Shown here: positions 17,309-25,809 of the stretch, one piece after another
Numbering within the stretch: position 1 is the stretch's first letter
How the letters are laid out: the number at the start of each line of letters is the position of its first letter
Assembly (NCBI RefSeq): GCF_003570705.1
Contig: NZ_QWVT01000017.1
Location: 1 to 50,540 of the forward strand
From: Mesobacillus zeae
GTDB taxonomy: Bacteria > Bacillota > Bacilli > Bacillales > Cytobacillaceae
DNA length: 50,540 nucleotides
Reading direction: 5' to 3'
Made by a program: the position numbers and the translations under genes
Notes under the pieces: model-generated
What the model saw: only the letters and a program-made list of their open reading frames with translations
What the model was told of the DNA's origin: nothing
Database searches by the model: none

Positions 17309-17632
17309 CTATTCTTCAGATTCGTCAGCTTTCCCCTGAATGACAACTGCTTGGGAGTCGATAGCTTCCAGAACAGCTTTTCGTTTTTCTACTGTTTTCA
17401 TTTCTTCCAAAACTGCCAAAGAGAACGTATCTTTCACCAAATCAATTGCATCATCGGGTTTCATGTCTTTAAGCCTCTTTTGCAGGATGATTTCACCATC
17501 ATCAATAAGCTTTTTCATGAGTGGATGGGAGCTGAATCGCTCGAAATCGCTTGATTCAACTTGATTTGCACCAGGCACTAGCATAACTTCCTCTGCATGA
17601 CGGACATATTTACCTTTGTTATGAACTAACAT
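17309..17632 (-). CDS. Hypothetical head-region protein
   Basis: A 107-residue protein with an N-terminal strand pair (VRHAEEVMLVPGANQVESSDFERFSSHPL, read in two parts) and an acidic helical C-terminus (EEMKTVEKRKAVLEAI). It overlaps the capsid stop by one base and precedes DUF4054. Proteins of this type stand after the capsid gene in several phages and may assist head completion. I cannot name the family. Confidence 0.6.
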   Translation of the reverse strand: MLVHNKGKYVRHAEEVMLVPGANQVESSDFERFSSHPLMKKLIDDGEIILQKRLKDMKPDDAIDLVKDTFSLAVLEEMKTVEKRKAVLEAIDSQAVVIQGKADESEE

Positions 17633-18537
17633 TAGATTCCCTCCCCGCGCAAAATAGCCATTGGATAACGCACGATAGCTCCACCGGTACGCTCTTCAAG
17701 AGGTACTTTGTAATTTGGAAACTTATATTCTTCCGGATGACGCTTGATATCCATTGGAATCAGCACTTCCACAACATCCGGAGAATTGTCCAAAATCAAG
17801 AAACAATCGGTTCCCCCTGTTCCCTTACCTTCCAGATCAGATGTAAATTCGATTGTAGAGAACCACCCTTGAGTTTTAAGGTATTGGAGTACGGTTTGTC
17901 CAGTGTACTCGTTATATTCCTTTCCGAGTTCCTCCATGGCTGCAGGAGTCACGATTAAAGTATTTGCACTGTGACCTGGCAGCTTTTCAATTGGGGTCCT
18001 CGCTTTACGGATATCTGCAACAATCTCCTTACCCGTTTTATCTTTCCACTTTGTAGATGCACCGGCCGCGTTGTTTGAAACAGCCATTGTCTGGATCCCT
18101 TCAGCATTTGTTACACCAAGGATATTGTGTTTAGAATCACCGACCCAAACAAGGCGGTTTTCTTTTTCCGCAATCGCCTTACGAGCTGTATCAGCCTTCG
18201 TTGCTTCAACTGGACGGCCTGCCATAGCAGCTTGACGCAGTTCCTGAACAGATACACGGAAAGCAGCAGCGATAGAATAAATCTTTTCTGTGTGCCGCTC
18301 CATGTCCGCGTCAACGAGTGGAATATCATCAGCACCTGGTGCAAGGATTTTTGCAGCACCGGAACGTTTAATGACATCGTAAGAATAGGTTTCAGCACCT
18401 TCGGGAACATCGGTCTTTACATTGAAGATTGTGCGTGCTTTTAGTTCTTCCTTCTTTGCTTCATAAATACGGTTATCGATGGCCTCAAGGTCCACCGGAC
18501 GAATAAGAGCATCAGCTCTGTATTGTTGTTGAGTCAT
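17632..18537 (-). CDS. Major capsid protein, DUF2184 family
   Basis: A 301-residue HK97-fold capsid subunit. Features are PVDLEAIDNRIYEAKKEELKARTIF, then a GAETYSYDVIKRSGAAKILA strand, the VSVQELRQAAMAGRPVEATKAD helix, ENRLVWVGDSKHNILGV, and a C-terminal segment with VPLEERTGGAIVRYPMAILR. This is the DUF2184 capsid pattern. The position between cement protein and connectors agrees. Confidence 0.93.
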   Translation of the reverse strand: MTQQQYRADALIRPVDLEAIDNRIYEAKKEELKARTIFNVKTDVPEGAETYSYDVIKRSGAAKILAPGADDIPLVDADMERHTEKIYSIAAAFRVSVQELRQAAMAGRPVEATKADTARKAIAEKENRLVWVGDSKHNILGVTNAEGIQTMAVSNNAAGASTKWKDKTGKEIVADIRKARTPIEKLPGHSANTLIVTPAAMEELGKEYNEYTGQTVLQYLKTQGWFSTIEFTSDLEGKGTGGTDCFLILDNSPDVVEVLIPMDIKRHPEEYKFPNYKVPLEERTGGAIVRYPMAILRGEGI

Positions 18538-18555
18538 TTATCCCTTCACTCCTTC

Positions 18556-19011
18556 TTATGGTAGGTTGATTTCTACTTGAACTAATTGACCTGCTGAAGC
18601 ATTACCTTTAAAAGTGCCTGACGGAAATGCAATTGCACCTGTAAAGCCCGTAGCAACAAATCGATTGGTTGCAGGGTCCACTGCAGCTGCATCACCAGAA
18701 ATAACATCGCCGCCTGCTTCCACCCAAAGAGTCCCTTTTCGGACAACTGGAACAGGATCATATTGGAGGAATTTTTGATCATCGGCCTTTGTTACCCACT
18801 CATGAATTTCTTGTGCAAGGGCAATACCGTATGGCTTACCTCCTGTTTTAACAACAGTGACTGTATTTTTGTCTGTTCCAAGCTGTAGGGCTGCTCCAAA
18901 AGGAATAGCCTCAGCTGCAGCCTTTGTATCAGCTTGGTAATCTTGATAGTTTGCAAGCTTACCTTTTCCGCCGGCTTCCGGCATGTACTTGCCGTAATCA
19001 GTGATTGCCAT
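18556..19011 (-). CDS. Structural cement (gp24-like) protein
   Basis: A 151-residue, Ala/Gly-rich protein with a central WVTKADDQKFLQYDPVPVVRKG and the phrase GTLWVEAGGDVISGDAAAVDP. This is the beta-barrel decoration pattern of gp24-type structural cement proteins, which stabilise the expanded capsid. It lies directly before the major capsid gene. Confidence 0.82.
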   Translation of the reverse strand: MAITDYGKYMPEAGGKGKLANYQDYQADTKAAAEAIPFGAALQLGTDKNTVTVVKTGGKPYGIALAQEIHEWVTKADDQKFLQYDPVPVVRKGTLWVEAGGDVISGDAAAVDPATNRFVATGFTGAIAFPSGTFKGNASAGQLVQVEINLP

Positions 19012-19012
19012 A

Positions 19013-20098
19013 TTAATTAGCTCCTTTCATATTTAGACGTTTATTCTTCATTTCTTCAACATTCTTGCTGGCTGCTGATCCATCACCAGAGAATAAATGA
19101 TTGGAACCGGTTGATGAGAATCCTGCCTGTTTTGCCTGACCTATTGTTGCATCATAGAAGGCATTAACATAATCCTCTGATTTCCCATCACCTTTAAAGT
19201 CCGGCTTCGCTTTAGCGATGACAGCTTCCTTGATCTCTCGTTCCGTTTTGCCAGTGAAATCAAAAGAGTCACCCAGCATTGTTCTTGCTCCGCTAATCAA
19301 TTGCACGCGGGCTTCAACCTTCTTGTCCAGTTCATCAGCAGATAACTGCTGTTTCTTCGCTTCCTCCAGGTCTGTTTCTGCCTTTTTCAGTTTTGCTTCC
19401 TGGGCATCAAAACGACCTTGCAAAGTATCAAATTCTTTCACCTTCGTACTAGCTGCATCCAGTCGAGCCTGCTGTGCATCCAAAAAAGATTTCACTGTTG
19501 AATCAACTTCATAGTCTTTACCATCAATCTTGTAAGTTGGCATTTCCTTGTTTCCTCCCTTTGATTCAATTTGCCATGCATCAGAGTCATTGCGAATAGC
19601 CACTTCCGGCCCCGCCCTACCCTGGTCAACAATGGCAATATGATTAATTTCTAAATTACGCTGAACAAACTGATAAGCATCTCCGTTATAAGTCCCCTGC
19701 TCGGCTACTACATCAGACATAAAACCAATACTAATTTCCCTCTTACCATCCCTTATTTTTTGAATCAAAGCCTCATCAGTAATCGTCATTGACACATAGA
19801 GTTTAAGGTTTCGGACAACTGCATCCGTATGTGATAGACCTTTTGCATAACGATTGTAATTTTTTAAAGTTACCGGCTCATTGGGATGGTCGTCAGTAAC
19901 CGGCTTAGAACGAGCAGAACGAATCGTCCTATCGCTGAATATTTCATCAGGCAGTTTGGCCTCCATCTGGACTGTTCCGTCCTGCCTTTGATATGGAAAA
20001 ACACCAGGGCGAGTGATCGGCACTGTGACCGTCAAATAGCCTTCTGGTGTTTCTCCGTAGTCTTGTATAAGAGATCTATCATACCTTTGTAATTTCAC
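19013..20098 (-). CDS. DUF2213 prohead protease fused to scaffold
   Basis: A 361-residue protein starting at GTG 20098. Residues about 1-170 are a DUF2213 domain (FSDRTIRSARSKPVTDDHPNEPV, then GREISIGFMSDVV-like DGKREISIGFMSDVV and EINHIAIVDQGRAGP), a head-maturation protease fold. Residues about 185-290 form a charged helical segment (AQQARLDAASTKVKEFDTLQ) typical of scaffold. It therefore combines scaffold and protease, as in many DUF2184-capsid phages. The terminator at 20122-20152 lies immediately upstream. Confidence 0.88.
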   Translation of the reverse strand: MKLQRYDRSLIQDYGETPEGYLTVTVPITRPGVFPYQRQDGTVQMEAKLPDEIFSDRTIRSARSKPVTDDHPNEPVTLKNYNRYAKGLSHTDAVVRNLKLYVSMTITDEALIQKIRDGKREISIGFMSDVVAEQGTYNGDAYQFVQRNLEINHIAIVDQGRAGPEVAIRNDSDAWQIESKGGNKEMPTYKIDGKDYEVDSTVKSFLDAQQARLDAASTKVKEFDTLQGRFDAQEAKLKKAETDLEEAKKQQLSADELDKKVEARVQLISGARTMLGDSFDFTGKTEREIKEAVIAKAKPDFKGDGKSEDYVNAFYDATIGQAKQAGFSSTGSNHLFSGDGSAASKNVEEMKNKRLNMKGAN

Positions 20099-20121
20099 AC
20101 TTTCTCACCCCCTTTCGCAAA

Positions 20122-20152
20122 CAAAAAAGCACCGATTCAATTAAATCAGCGC
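20122..20152 (-). terminator. Terminator inside the head-gene block
   Basis: Long stem pairing GCGCTGATT with GAATCGGTGC (two wobbles), followed by TTTTTT on the minus strand. It overlaps the last codons of the 63-residue gene and precedes the DUF2213 gene, so it splits the late operon after the portal/MuF part. Confidence 0.75.
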
Positions 20153-20337
20153 CTTTTTCGAAATGCTGCTCTTGGATCAGAATGGTTTTTTTGTGTTTCT
20201 CCATTACTTGATTTCCTTACAACATTATTTAAATGAGTGACCATTTCTTTATCCCACTCCTTTTTGGGAATCGTTTTTAACATGTCACTAATTTTTTGAG
20301 GATCTTCAGTTTTCAAAAACTCATCTTTTAAACTCAT
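20146..20337 (-). CDS. Small protein coupled to the MuF-zincin gene
   Basis: A 63-residue, highly charged protein, MSLKDEFLKTEDPQKISDML and on, ending in a basic tail (DPRAAFRKRR). Its ATG overlaps the MuF stop codon (ATGA), so the two are translationally coupled, and a terminator follows at once. I know no family for it. In the MuF polymorphic toxin families of temperate phages the gene directly downstream is usually the immunity gene, so an immunity or packaging-chaperone role is a reasonable inference, not an observation. Confidence 0.65.
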   Translation of the reverse strand: MSLKDEFLKTEDPQKISDMLKTIPKKEWDKEMVTHLNNVVRKSSNGETQKNHSDPRAAFRKRR

Positions 20338-21728
20338 GACATCAGCTCCTCTATAAATTTTAATAAGTTTTTATCTTTGGCTAATAAATTTTGCGGATTA
20401 GTAATAAATTCTCGATATCCTTCAGCAAAATATTCACCAACCGATTCAGGATTTATGCCTACCCCATTATCATTCATAATGCCTACATCATAATATAGCC
20501 TTCCTTGGTATTCACTGATAAATCTATCATCTTTTAGTAACCAAACAGGAATATCATATGATTCTACATCATAATAAATATCGGCCATAGTTTTATTGCC
20601 TACAAGCTTACCCATTAATTGTTGATAAACGTGGTTATTTTGAAAGTTCAGTTTGGTCTCAATTGCATGGCCAAGTTCATGAACTAATTCTCCTTTTTCC
20701 ATTCCTTCAAGAATACTCAATACACCGGTTTCTCGATTGTAATTAGAGCTTCCTACCTTTACAATCCTAATTTCTTTCACGGCTTCTGACAATAATTCAC
20801 GGTGAGTGTCTGGAATCATTGCCAAATCATCCTTAATAGCTTGAATGTCATCAGGATTGTCTGTTTTGCTTGCCTTAATTCTAAGGAAATCATGTTTCTG
20901 ATTACTATTGATTTCATCCTCATCAAACACGGGGATTGCAACACACCTGCAACGGTAATCAGTACCAGGCAGGCCAACCACCGGTGGATGCGAGTAGGAA
21001 AACACCTTATTGCTTAGGACGCGATGAGAATCCCGCACCTTTTCATCTTGGGAAGTTAACCATTTGAATTTGTTAACGCCCATACTTTGATGCCGTTTTG
21101 CGGTCATCTGCCCTGTAATGGATCCCGCCTGGTCTACAGCAATAAACTGAGCTCTCTTTAATGACATTCCCGTCTGCTTCATAAGCTGCTCTCGCATATC
21201 CTTTATGCTCTTCCCGTTTTTCACGCCCTGATGAACAATGCTTTCAATCTTAGGAAAGTAGTCATCACGGATAGAACTGATATAACTGACGTTCTCTGTT
21301 ATGGAAGACCGCATAAATTCATCCAGCCAAGGCTCGTACTGCGTGGGATCTATTCCCTTAATCCGACCTTGGTCCGCCATGTTTTTCGAATTAAAAGTAT
21401 TAATCCCGCCAACAAAGCTGTTTGCCAAGTCCAACACTGCTGATGAAGAAAAAATCCCAAGGGAGAGTGCCTTGATCATATCAATTGCCCTTTGAATCAC
21501 GTCGAGTGGAGCGTCTGCACGGTATTGCATATCATCCTGCCGGTTACGGTATAGCTTAATCTGTGGAATAATCTGCTCGTCAAACATCTCCATTGTGGCT
21601 TTACCTAAGGCTGTAATTAGCTTTCTCATGCCCCGGTAATAACTAACTGCCACCGCATCAGGAAAACGTGTAGGAGGAGCAATTCTAGCCATTTGAGCCA
21701 CGTTCTTTCCACGATGAGTAAACTTCAT
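20334..21728 (-). CDS. MuF minor head protein with C-terminal lethal-factor-like zincin
   Basis: A 464-residue two-part protein. Residues about 25-270 are a MuF (SPP1 gp7) minor head domain: the helix RAQFIAVDQAGSITGQ at about 192-207, WLTSQDEKVRDSH at about 223-235, and the closing YRCRCVAIP at about 258-266. Residues about 310-464 are an extra domain with HELGH at 350-354 and EYFAE at 432-436. This zinc ligand pair resembles the C-terminal protease domain of anthrax lethal factor (ATLF-like). Plain MuF proteins end near residue 270. The start may be 21728 or the ATG at 21692; the ribosome sites do not decide. Confidence 0.9.
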   Translation of the reverse strand: MKFTHRGKNVAQMARIAPPTRFPDAVAVSYYRGMRKLITALGKATMEMFDEQIIPQIKLYRNRQDDMQYRADAPLDVIQRAIDMIKALSLGIFSSSAVLDLANSFVGGINTFNSKNMADQGRIKGIDPTQYEPWLDEFMRSSITENVSYISSIRDDYFPKIESIVHQGVKNGKSIKDMREQLMKQTGMSLKRAQFIAVDQAGSITGQMTAKRHQSMGVNKFKWLTSQDEKVRDSHRVLSNKVFSYSHPPVVGLPGTDYRCRCVAIPVFDEDEINSNQKHDFLRIKASKTDNPDDIQAIKDDLAMIPDTHRELLSEAVKEIRIVKVGSSNYNRETGVLSILEGMEKGELVHELGHAIETKLNFQNNHVYQQLMGKLVGNKTMADIYYDVESYDIPVWLLKDDRFISEYQGRLYYDVGIMNDNGVGINPESVGEYFAEGYREFITNPQNLLAKDKNLLKFIEELMS

Positions 21729-23040
21729 TGGCCATCTTCTCTAAGTCAGTCTCGTCACCTGAGAATTTTGTGACATTCGTCAGGCCGAACTGGCCAAACC
21801 GAGTTTCTCTGATTTCATCTACCATGAGCACTCCATTTGTGAGATAGATATTGTCTGTTTCAGCAATGATTTTTCTAATCTCTGCATCTGTTTTAGAATC
21901 TACCTCCCACAATGGATTAAATTTAAGTTCCCATTCTACTTTGGCAGGATCTATCCGTCCCCCAAGTTCATCCTCTGACCATAAGAGCAAGCGAATAATG
22001 CGTTCTACCAATGGACGTAGCTCGTTCTCTTGTTGGGCAGCAATGCGAGAATAATAGTTCATTACATCGTATTGGGCCCCGGTGATGGTTCCAGCTTCTT
22101 GCCCCTTTATTACACTCTTAGGCATTCGAGCTGCTCCGGCAAGCATTTCCCAGACATAATCAAGAAGGTCTTTAATACCCCCGACTGGCGTGCTCTCCTT
22201 CTTAAGTTCTTCATCTTTACCTATGATGGCGAGCGCTTCAGTGCGAAACATAAAGTCCATGAGCATACCAAGTTCATTTTTGTCCGCTGGAGACATACCT
22301 TCGATACCGTCCGATTTGTACACCTTGAAGGCGAAATCATAAAGCATCTGGCCAACAGACCAAAGGGATGTATCCAGGATAGTGATAATATCGTATAGGG
22401 GTTCCAGCAAAGGCTGCCCTCTATATTCGTCCTCAAGCCTACGTGTCTGGTCATGTATCAGGCGAGAAGCATGTACGTTCTCCTGGCTAAGTCCTGCAAT
22501 CTGATTGCCCATCCTTGACCGTCTATTAATTTGGAATAATTCCACCTGGCCGAATAGGGGACTGAACATATCCTCATTGATGATGAAATCACTAACCTTC
22601 ATTCCAGAAAAAGCATGAATATAATCCAATCTCTTAAGTTTGGTTTCATCCAAGGATTCATTTAAAGAGAAAGGTACTGATTGAGTAACTCCTAAGGAAA
22701 TGAATCCATCTCCTCTTAACCTCTCAAAGGAACGCATCTTCTTGAATGCTTCCTTCGCGTTTAGGTCCCTCAACTTGTGCATGATATCATCTTTCAGTTT
22801 TTCATCCTTCATTTTCAAAGTGAACCAGCTACGGGTCATATCCTCAGCCGGAATATCAATGATATTCTGGATGATTCGATTATTTGCGTACAGATTGGAG
22901 AGGTCACCATCAGAAAGCTTTCTCCGCAAGCCAGGCTGCTGCCGGACAAGGGCATCTTTGCTTTGGCCCTTCCCATTCCCAATCATGAAGTCGTTCCTTA
23001 TTGCCTTTGCCTGATCTATTGTTTTCATCTTCCTAATCAC
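21685..23040 (-). CDS. Portal protein, DUF1073 family
   Basis: A 451-residue portal with family features SNLYANNRIIQNIIDIPAEDMTR near the N-terminus, GDGFISLGV, LIHDQTRRLEDEYRGQPLLEPLYD (read in two parts) and the clip/crown segment SVIKGQEAGTITGAQYDVMNYYSRI. DUF1073 proteins form the dodecameric DNA gate of Mu-like and related phages. Automatic annotation sometimes calls such sequences anti-CBASS Acb1-like; the place between TerL and MuF makes portal the right call. It overlaps its neighbours by 4 and 44 bases. Confidence 0.92.
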   Translation of the reverse strand: MIRKMKTIDQAKAIRNDFMIGNGKGQSKDALVRQQPGLRRKLSDGDLSNLYANNRIIQNIIDIPAEDMTRSWFTLKMKDEKLKDDIMHKLRDLNAKEAFKKMRSFERLRGDGFISLGVTQSVPFSLNESLDETKLKRLDYIHAFSGMKVSDFIINEDMFSPLFGQVELFQINRRSRMGNQIAGLSQENVHASRLIHDQTRRLEDEYRGQPLLEPLYDIITILDTSLWSVGQMLYDFAFKVYKSDGIEGMSPADKNELGMLMDFMFRTEALAIIGKDEELKKESTPVGGIKDLLDYVWEMLAGAARMPKSVIKGQEAGTITGAQYDVMNYYSRIAAQQENELRPLVERIIRLLLWSEDELGGRIDPAKVEWELKFNPLWEVDSKTDAEIRKIIAETDNIYLTNGVLMVDEIRETRFGQFGLTNVTKFSGDETDLEKMANEVYSSWKERGSNG

Positions 23041-24497
23041 CTCCCCATCAAACGTTTATATCTATCTAGCGGATTGCTCTTAGCCGTATGAAGCTTATTT
23101 AACACTTGAGTCATCCCATCAACCTGGTCATCGTGTTTCCCGTTAGGGAAGGACGTAGTCTCTTCAATAAAGTCATTCACCCACGGGGCTATGAGAGGAT
23201 GCGGCAAATAAACATTGCCGGCTTCCACCAACGGGGAAACTGCATTTGCCCGAACTTCTTTGCCGCCTTCCGGATTGACGGCAATAAGACCACTGATTTC
23301 ATCCTGCAGCATCTGGATGACAGCCGGGCCATTTGCCTTATCTTCCACGTATTTGGCTTTTGATTCAGGCCATTTCTCGGTCATATGTCGGATGGCCTTA
23401 ATCGTTTCTGGAAGGTTCATTCGTTCACGAATCTGGTCTAATAAGAAAAAATTAGCCTGTTTCTTTCCCCATGCTTGTCCTACTACAAAGTCAGAGCTTT
23501 TACTGTCCTTAAATGTACAGTCCCATGATTGCGCCTGTTTATCCCAGATTCGAGGAAGGATGGCAACATCCTTTGATAACTCTAAACGTGCTCTTGTTGC
23601 TTCATCTGGTACATAGAATTTCCACCAATGACGATTAAAAATGTTTCCGCCAGCAGGAGATGGACGCTGCTGAAACAGGGATGCCCACGTTCGTGATCCT
23701 ACTTCAATTTTCTTATTCTTGGCCCATTCTTCATCAAATCCAAGCTCCGGGCATAAAGGTTCACCAATTTCCCGGCCAAGGGCATCATCCTCATCCTCCG
23801 CTATAGCTGGCAGTCGCAATCTTTCCCATCTATGAGGAGAACGTTCAATCAAACGCCCTATCAAATCATCCTCATGCCACCTTGTCATAATAACAATAAC
23901 GCTGCCTCCTTTATGAAGACGAGTGGACAAGGTAGATTCCCATTCATCCCATACCTTTTGGCGGATTGTATCGGAATTGGCCTCTTCTGCATTTTTAAAC
24001 GGGTCATCGATAAGGAGTAGATCTGCCCCCTCACCAGTAATTGAACCTCCAATTCCAGTGGCAATCATTCCGCCGCGTCGGCCTTCAACTCCCCAATTGT
24101 TCTGAGCAGCATTTACACCGGATATCTCGACATCGAAAAGAGCTTTGCCGTATTCCTCCACCTTCTGGCGATTCAAACGTCCAAACTTCCTAGCCAGGGA
24201 ATCAGCATAAGAAGCAGCAATCACTCGTTTATCAGGATTCCTAGAAATAAAATAAGACGGGAACGATTCAGTTACCGTCATTGATTTTCCATGTCGAGGA
24301 GGCATTTCAATCATGATAAAACGCTGCTGTCCATTGGCTATTGGCTCCAAATGCTCACAAATAAACTCAGTATGGCGAAAGTGAGTATAATTCCCTCGAT
24401 GGACATGTACTACATAATCACGAAAAGAACGCCTGGCCAGTTCCTCCCGGGCCATTTTAGCAATTGCCTTTCGTTGGTCAGTTGTCAGAGTTGGCAA
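23037..24497 (-). CDS. terL: Terminase large subunit
   Basis: The 486-residue packaging motor. The ATPase shows PPRHGKS (66-72, Walker A) and LLLIDDP (160-166, Walker B), preceded by the Q-like FRDYVVHVHRG region. The nuclease half has SWDCTFKDSKSSDF with its first acidic residue, VEDKANGPAV, and the last acidic pair in GKHDDQVDG. It uses a TTG start 20 bases inside terS, ten bases after GAGGAG, so translation is coupled. It cuts concatemeric DNA and drives it through the DUF1073 portal. Confidence 0.95.
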   Translation of the reverse strand: MPTLTTDQRKAIAKMAREELARRSFRDYVVHVHRGNYTHFRHTEFICEHLEPIANGQQRFIMIEMPPRHGKSMTVTESFPSYFISRNPDKRVIAASYADSLARKFGRLNRQKVEEYGKALFDVEISGVNAAQNNWGVEGRRGGMIATGIGGSITGEGADLLLIDDPFKNAEEANSDTIRQKVWDEWESTLSTRLHKGGSVIVIMTRWHEDDLIGRLIERSPHRWERLRLPAIAEDEDDALGREIGEPLCPELGFDEEWAKNKKIEVGSRTWASLFQQRPSPAGGNIFNRHWWKFYVPDEATRARLELSKDVAILPRIWDKQAQSWDCTFKDSKSSDFVVGQAWGKKQANFFLLDQIRERMNLPETIKAIRHMTEKWPESKAKYVEDKANGPAVIQMLQDEISGLIAVNPEGGKEVRANAVSPLVEAGNVYLPHPLIAPWVNDFIEETTSFPNGKHDDQVDGMTQVLNKLHTAKSNPLDRYKRLMGR

Positions 24498-24984
24498 GCT
24501 TCCTCAACTCCTCGGCGGTTAACCCAGATAAATCAATTTGATTTGTTACACCGCCACTGTGCTCAATATCCTGCTTATCTCTCCATTTATCAGGTCTGCG
24601 GTTTTTAAGCCAAAAGATTGCGGCTGCCGTTTCTGGGGCCTGTTGCTTGGTAACTTTTTTAACAATTTCAAGTTCAAACTCTATAACTTTACCTTCCTCG
24701 TTCACAAATGGCTTAACTGGTACTTGCTCATAAGTTAATTCATCAAATGCATAACCAAGTGCTCGTTTGAGAAGTGCATTTTCTACTTGGCGATCAATAA
24801 CTTCTTTGCCTCTTTTTAAGGCCTCGCAAATCTCGCAATACCTTTCTTTCCATCTATAAAGTGTAGCAACGTTTATACCTATGTTCTTAGCAATTTGTTC
24901 ATCCGTTAGGCCATCTCTTGCCCATCCTTCCACCTTAATTAAGCCTTCATTCGTCAGCCATTCCTCATATTTACCTTTAGCCAT
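24478..24984 (-). CDS. terS: Terminase small subunit
   Basis: A 168-residue DNA-recognition subunit. The N-terminal helix-turn-helix reads EGWARDGLTDEQIAKNIGINVATLYRWKER (read in two parts) at about residues 19-48. A central oligomerisation region (VENALLKRALGYAFDE) follows and the C-terminus reads FWLKNRRPDKWRDKQ, a typical small terminase signature. It is the first gene of the late cluster, downstream of a terminator at 25029-25050. Confidence 0.93.
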   Translation of the reverse strand: MAKGKYEEWLTNEGLIKVEGWARDGLTDEQIAKNIGINVATLYRWKERYCEICEALKRGKEVIDRQVENALLKRALGYAFDELTYEQVPVKPFVNEEGKVIEFELEIVKKVTKQQAPETAAAIFWLKNRRPDKWRDKQDIEHSGGVTNQIDLSGLTAEELRKLANSDN

Positions 24985-25028
24985 GTTTCATCACCACCAC
25001 CTCCGCATTTCATTGTTTTTGAACAAAG

Positions 25029-25050
25029 AAAAAAGCACCCCGAAGGATGC
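25029..25050 (-). terminator. UUCG-loop terminator between early and late regions
   Basis: Stem GCATCC/GGGTGC with a TTCG tetraloop and a minus-strand TTTTTTC tail. It ends the transcript of the winged-helix gene and separates it from terS, so late genes need their own promoter or antitermination. Confidence 0.85.
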
Positions 25051-25055
25051 TGATA

Positions 25056-25328
25056 TTATTTTTCGATACTATTTAGAAATTCGTTTTCCACTACATCAAT
25101 GCCATGTGCTGTAATCATGTAAGCGTGAATTTGACCACCCTTCACAGATCGTTCAACTAAGCCCTTCCTTACCAAATAATTATAAGCTAGCTTTTCTTCT
25201 GGTGCATCTATCAAATCATCCATTGACAATCGATATGGAGCACCATTGTTATTAAAGTAGCTATCATATAGTGTAGAAAGAACTTTTTCCCTTAATGCCC
25301 TTCGCTCAATAATCTTATCCTTTAACAT
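25056..25328 (-). CDS. Winged-helix-like phage protein
   Basis: A 90-residue protein whose second half has a winged-helix look: APEEKLAYNYLVRKGLVERS, then a wing with GGQIHAYMITAHGIDVVE. Such small proteins often stand just before terS in Bacillus prophages. DNA binding is inferred from the fold pattern; the target is unknown. Its own terminator follows. Confidence 0.7.
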   Translation of the reverse strand: MLKDKIIERRALREKVLSTLYDSYFNNNGAPYRLSMDDLIDAPEEKLAYNYLVRKGLVERSVKGGQIHAYMITAHGIDVVENEFLNSIEK

Positions 25329-25382
25329 TCCTACACCTCCCTTCGCCTATAATTTCGACAAAAGGAGATAATTTCCTGCAAA

Positions 25383-25407
25383 TTAAAAAGAGCACCCAAT
25401 TGGATGC
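25383..25407 (-). terminator. Terminator after the 23-residue gene
   Basis: Stem GCATCC/GGGTGC with loop AATT, then TCTTTTTAATT on the minus strand. The stem is identical to that of the terminator at 25029-25050, pointing to duplication or common use. Confidence 0.8.
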
Positions 25408-25411
25408 CAAC

Positions 25412-25483
25412 TTAATGTCCTACTGTCCCCGGGTCCAATTTATGACCGCCGTTACCAGGATCCTTACATGTTTGATTTCTCAT
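25412..25483 (-). CDS. Tiny 23-residue protein
   Basis: This short frame codes MRNQTCKDPGNGGHKLDPG and four more residues. Its ATG overlaps the stop of the zinc-ribbon gene (ATGA), and GAGGAGGG lies seven bases upstream, an ideal spacing; another in-frame ATG at 25489 is too close to it. A terminator begins five bases after the stop. The ribosome site, the coupling and the terminator argue for real translation. There is no signal sequence and I do not recognise the family. Confidence 0.6.
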   Translation of the reverse strand: MRNQTCKDPGNGGHKLDPGTVGH

Positions 25484-25674
25484 GTCCATCCCTCCTCTAA
25501 TCTATATATTTCGATAAATAGAGACAATCCCCTGCTACGAACCCTTCCAATAAGCTTTTTTATTTGTAGCCCATAACAATCATCACAGATACCATCATTG
25601 TCCTGGTATTCCCGTTCAACTGTGATTTCTGCGTTACATTTAGAGCAAATCATTTTCTCTGTAACCTGCTCCAT
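25480..25674 (-). CDS. Small zinc-ribbon protein
   Basis: A 64-residue protein with two Cys pairs: MICSKCNAEITVE and NDGICDDCYGLQ (about residues 9-12 and 27-30), a zinc-ribbon arrangement, then a basic helical tail. The frame is open up to 25743, but the ATG at 25674 follows AAAGGAGATGAGGTC, so I use it. Similar inhibitor-of-sigma or zinc-ribbon proteins are common in phage middle regions. The partner is unknown. Confidence 0.75.
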   Translation of the reverse strand: MEQVTEKMICSKCNAEITVEREYQDNDGICDDCYGLQIKKLIGRVRSRGLSLFIEIYRLEEGWT

Positions 25675-25809
25675 GACCTCATCTCCTTTTTGCTTACATA
25701 ATTCGGGAAAATGAGAAAAATTCCTGCAAAAAAAACCAACCAATAGTGCTGCTAATTAAAACTATTTACATATATACATTATTTGTACGACAAAAAACAA
25801 TTAAAAAGT

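Noticed and set aside
21685-23040. Anti-CBASS Acb1-like function of the DUF1073 protein
   Set aside because: Position between TerL and MuF and the complete portal length show it is the portal protein.
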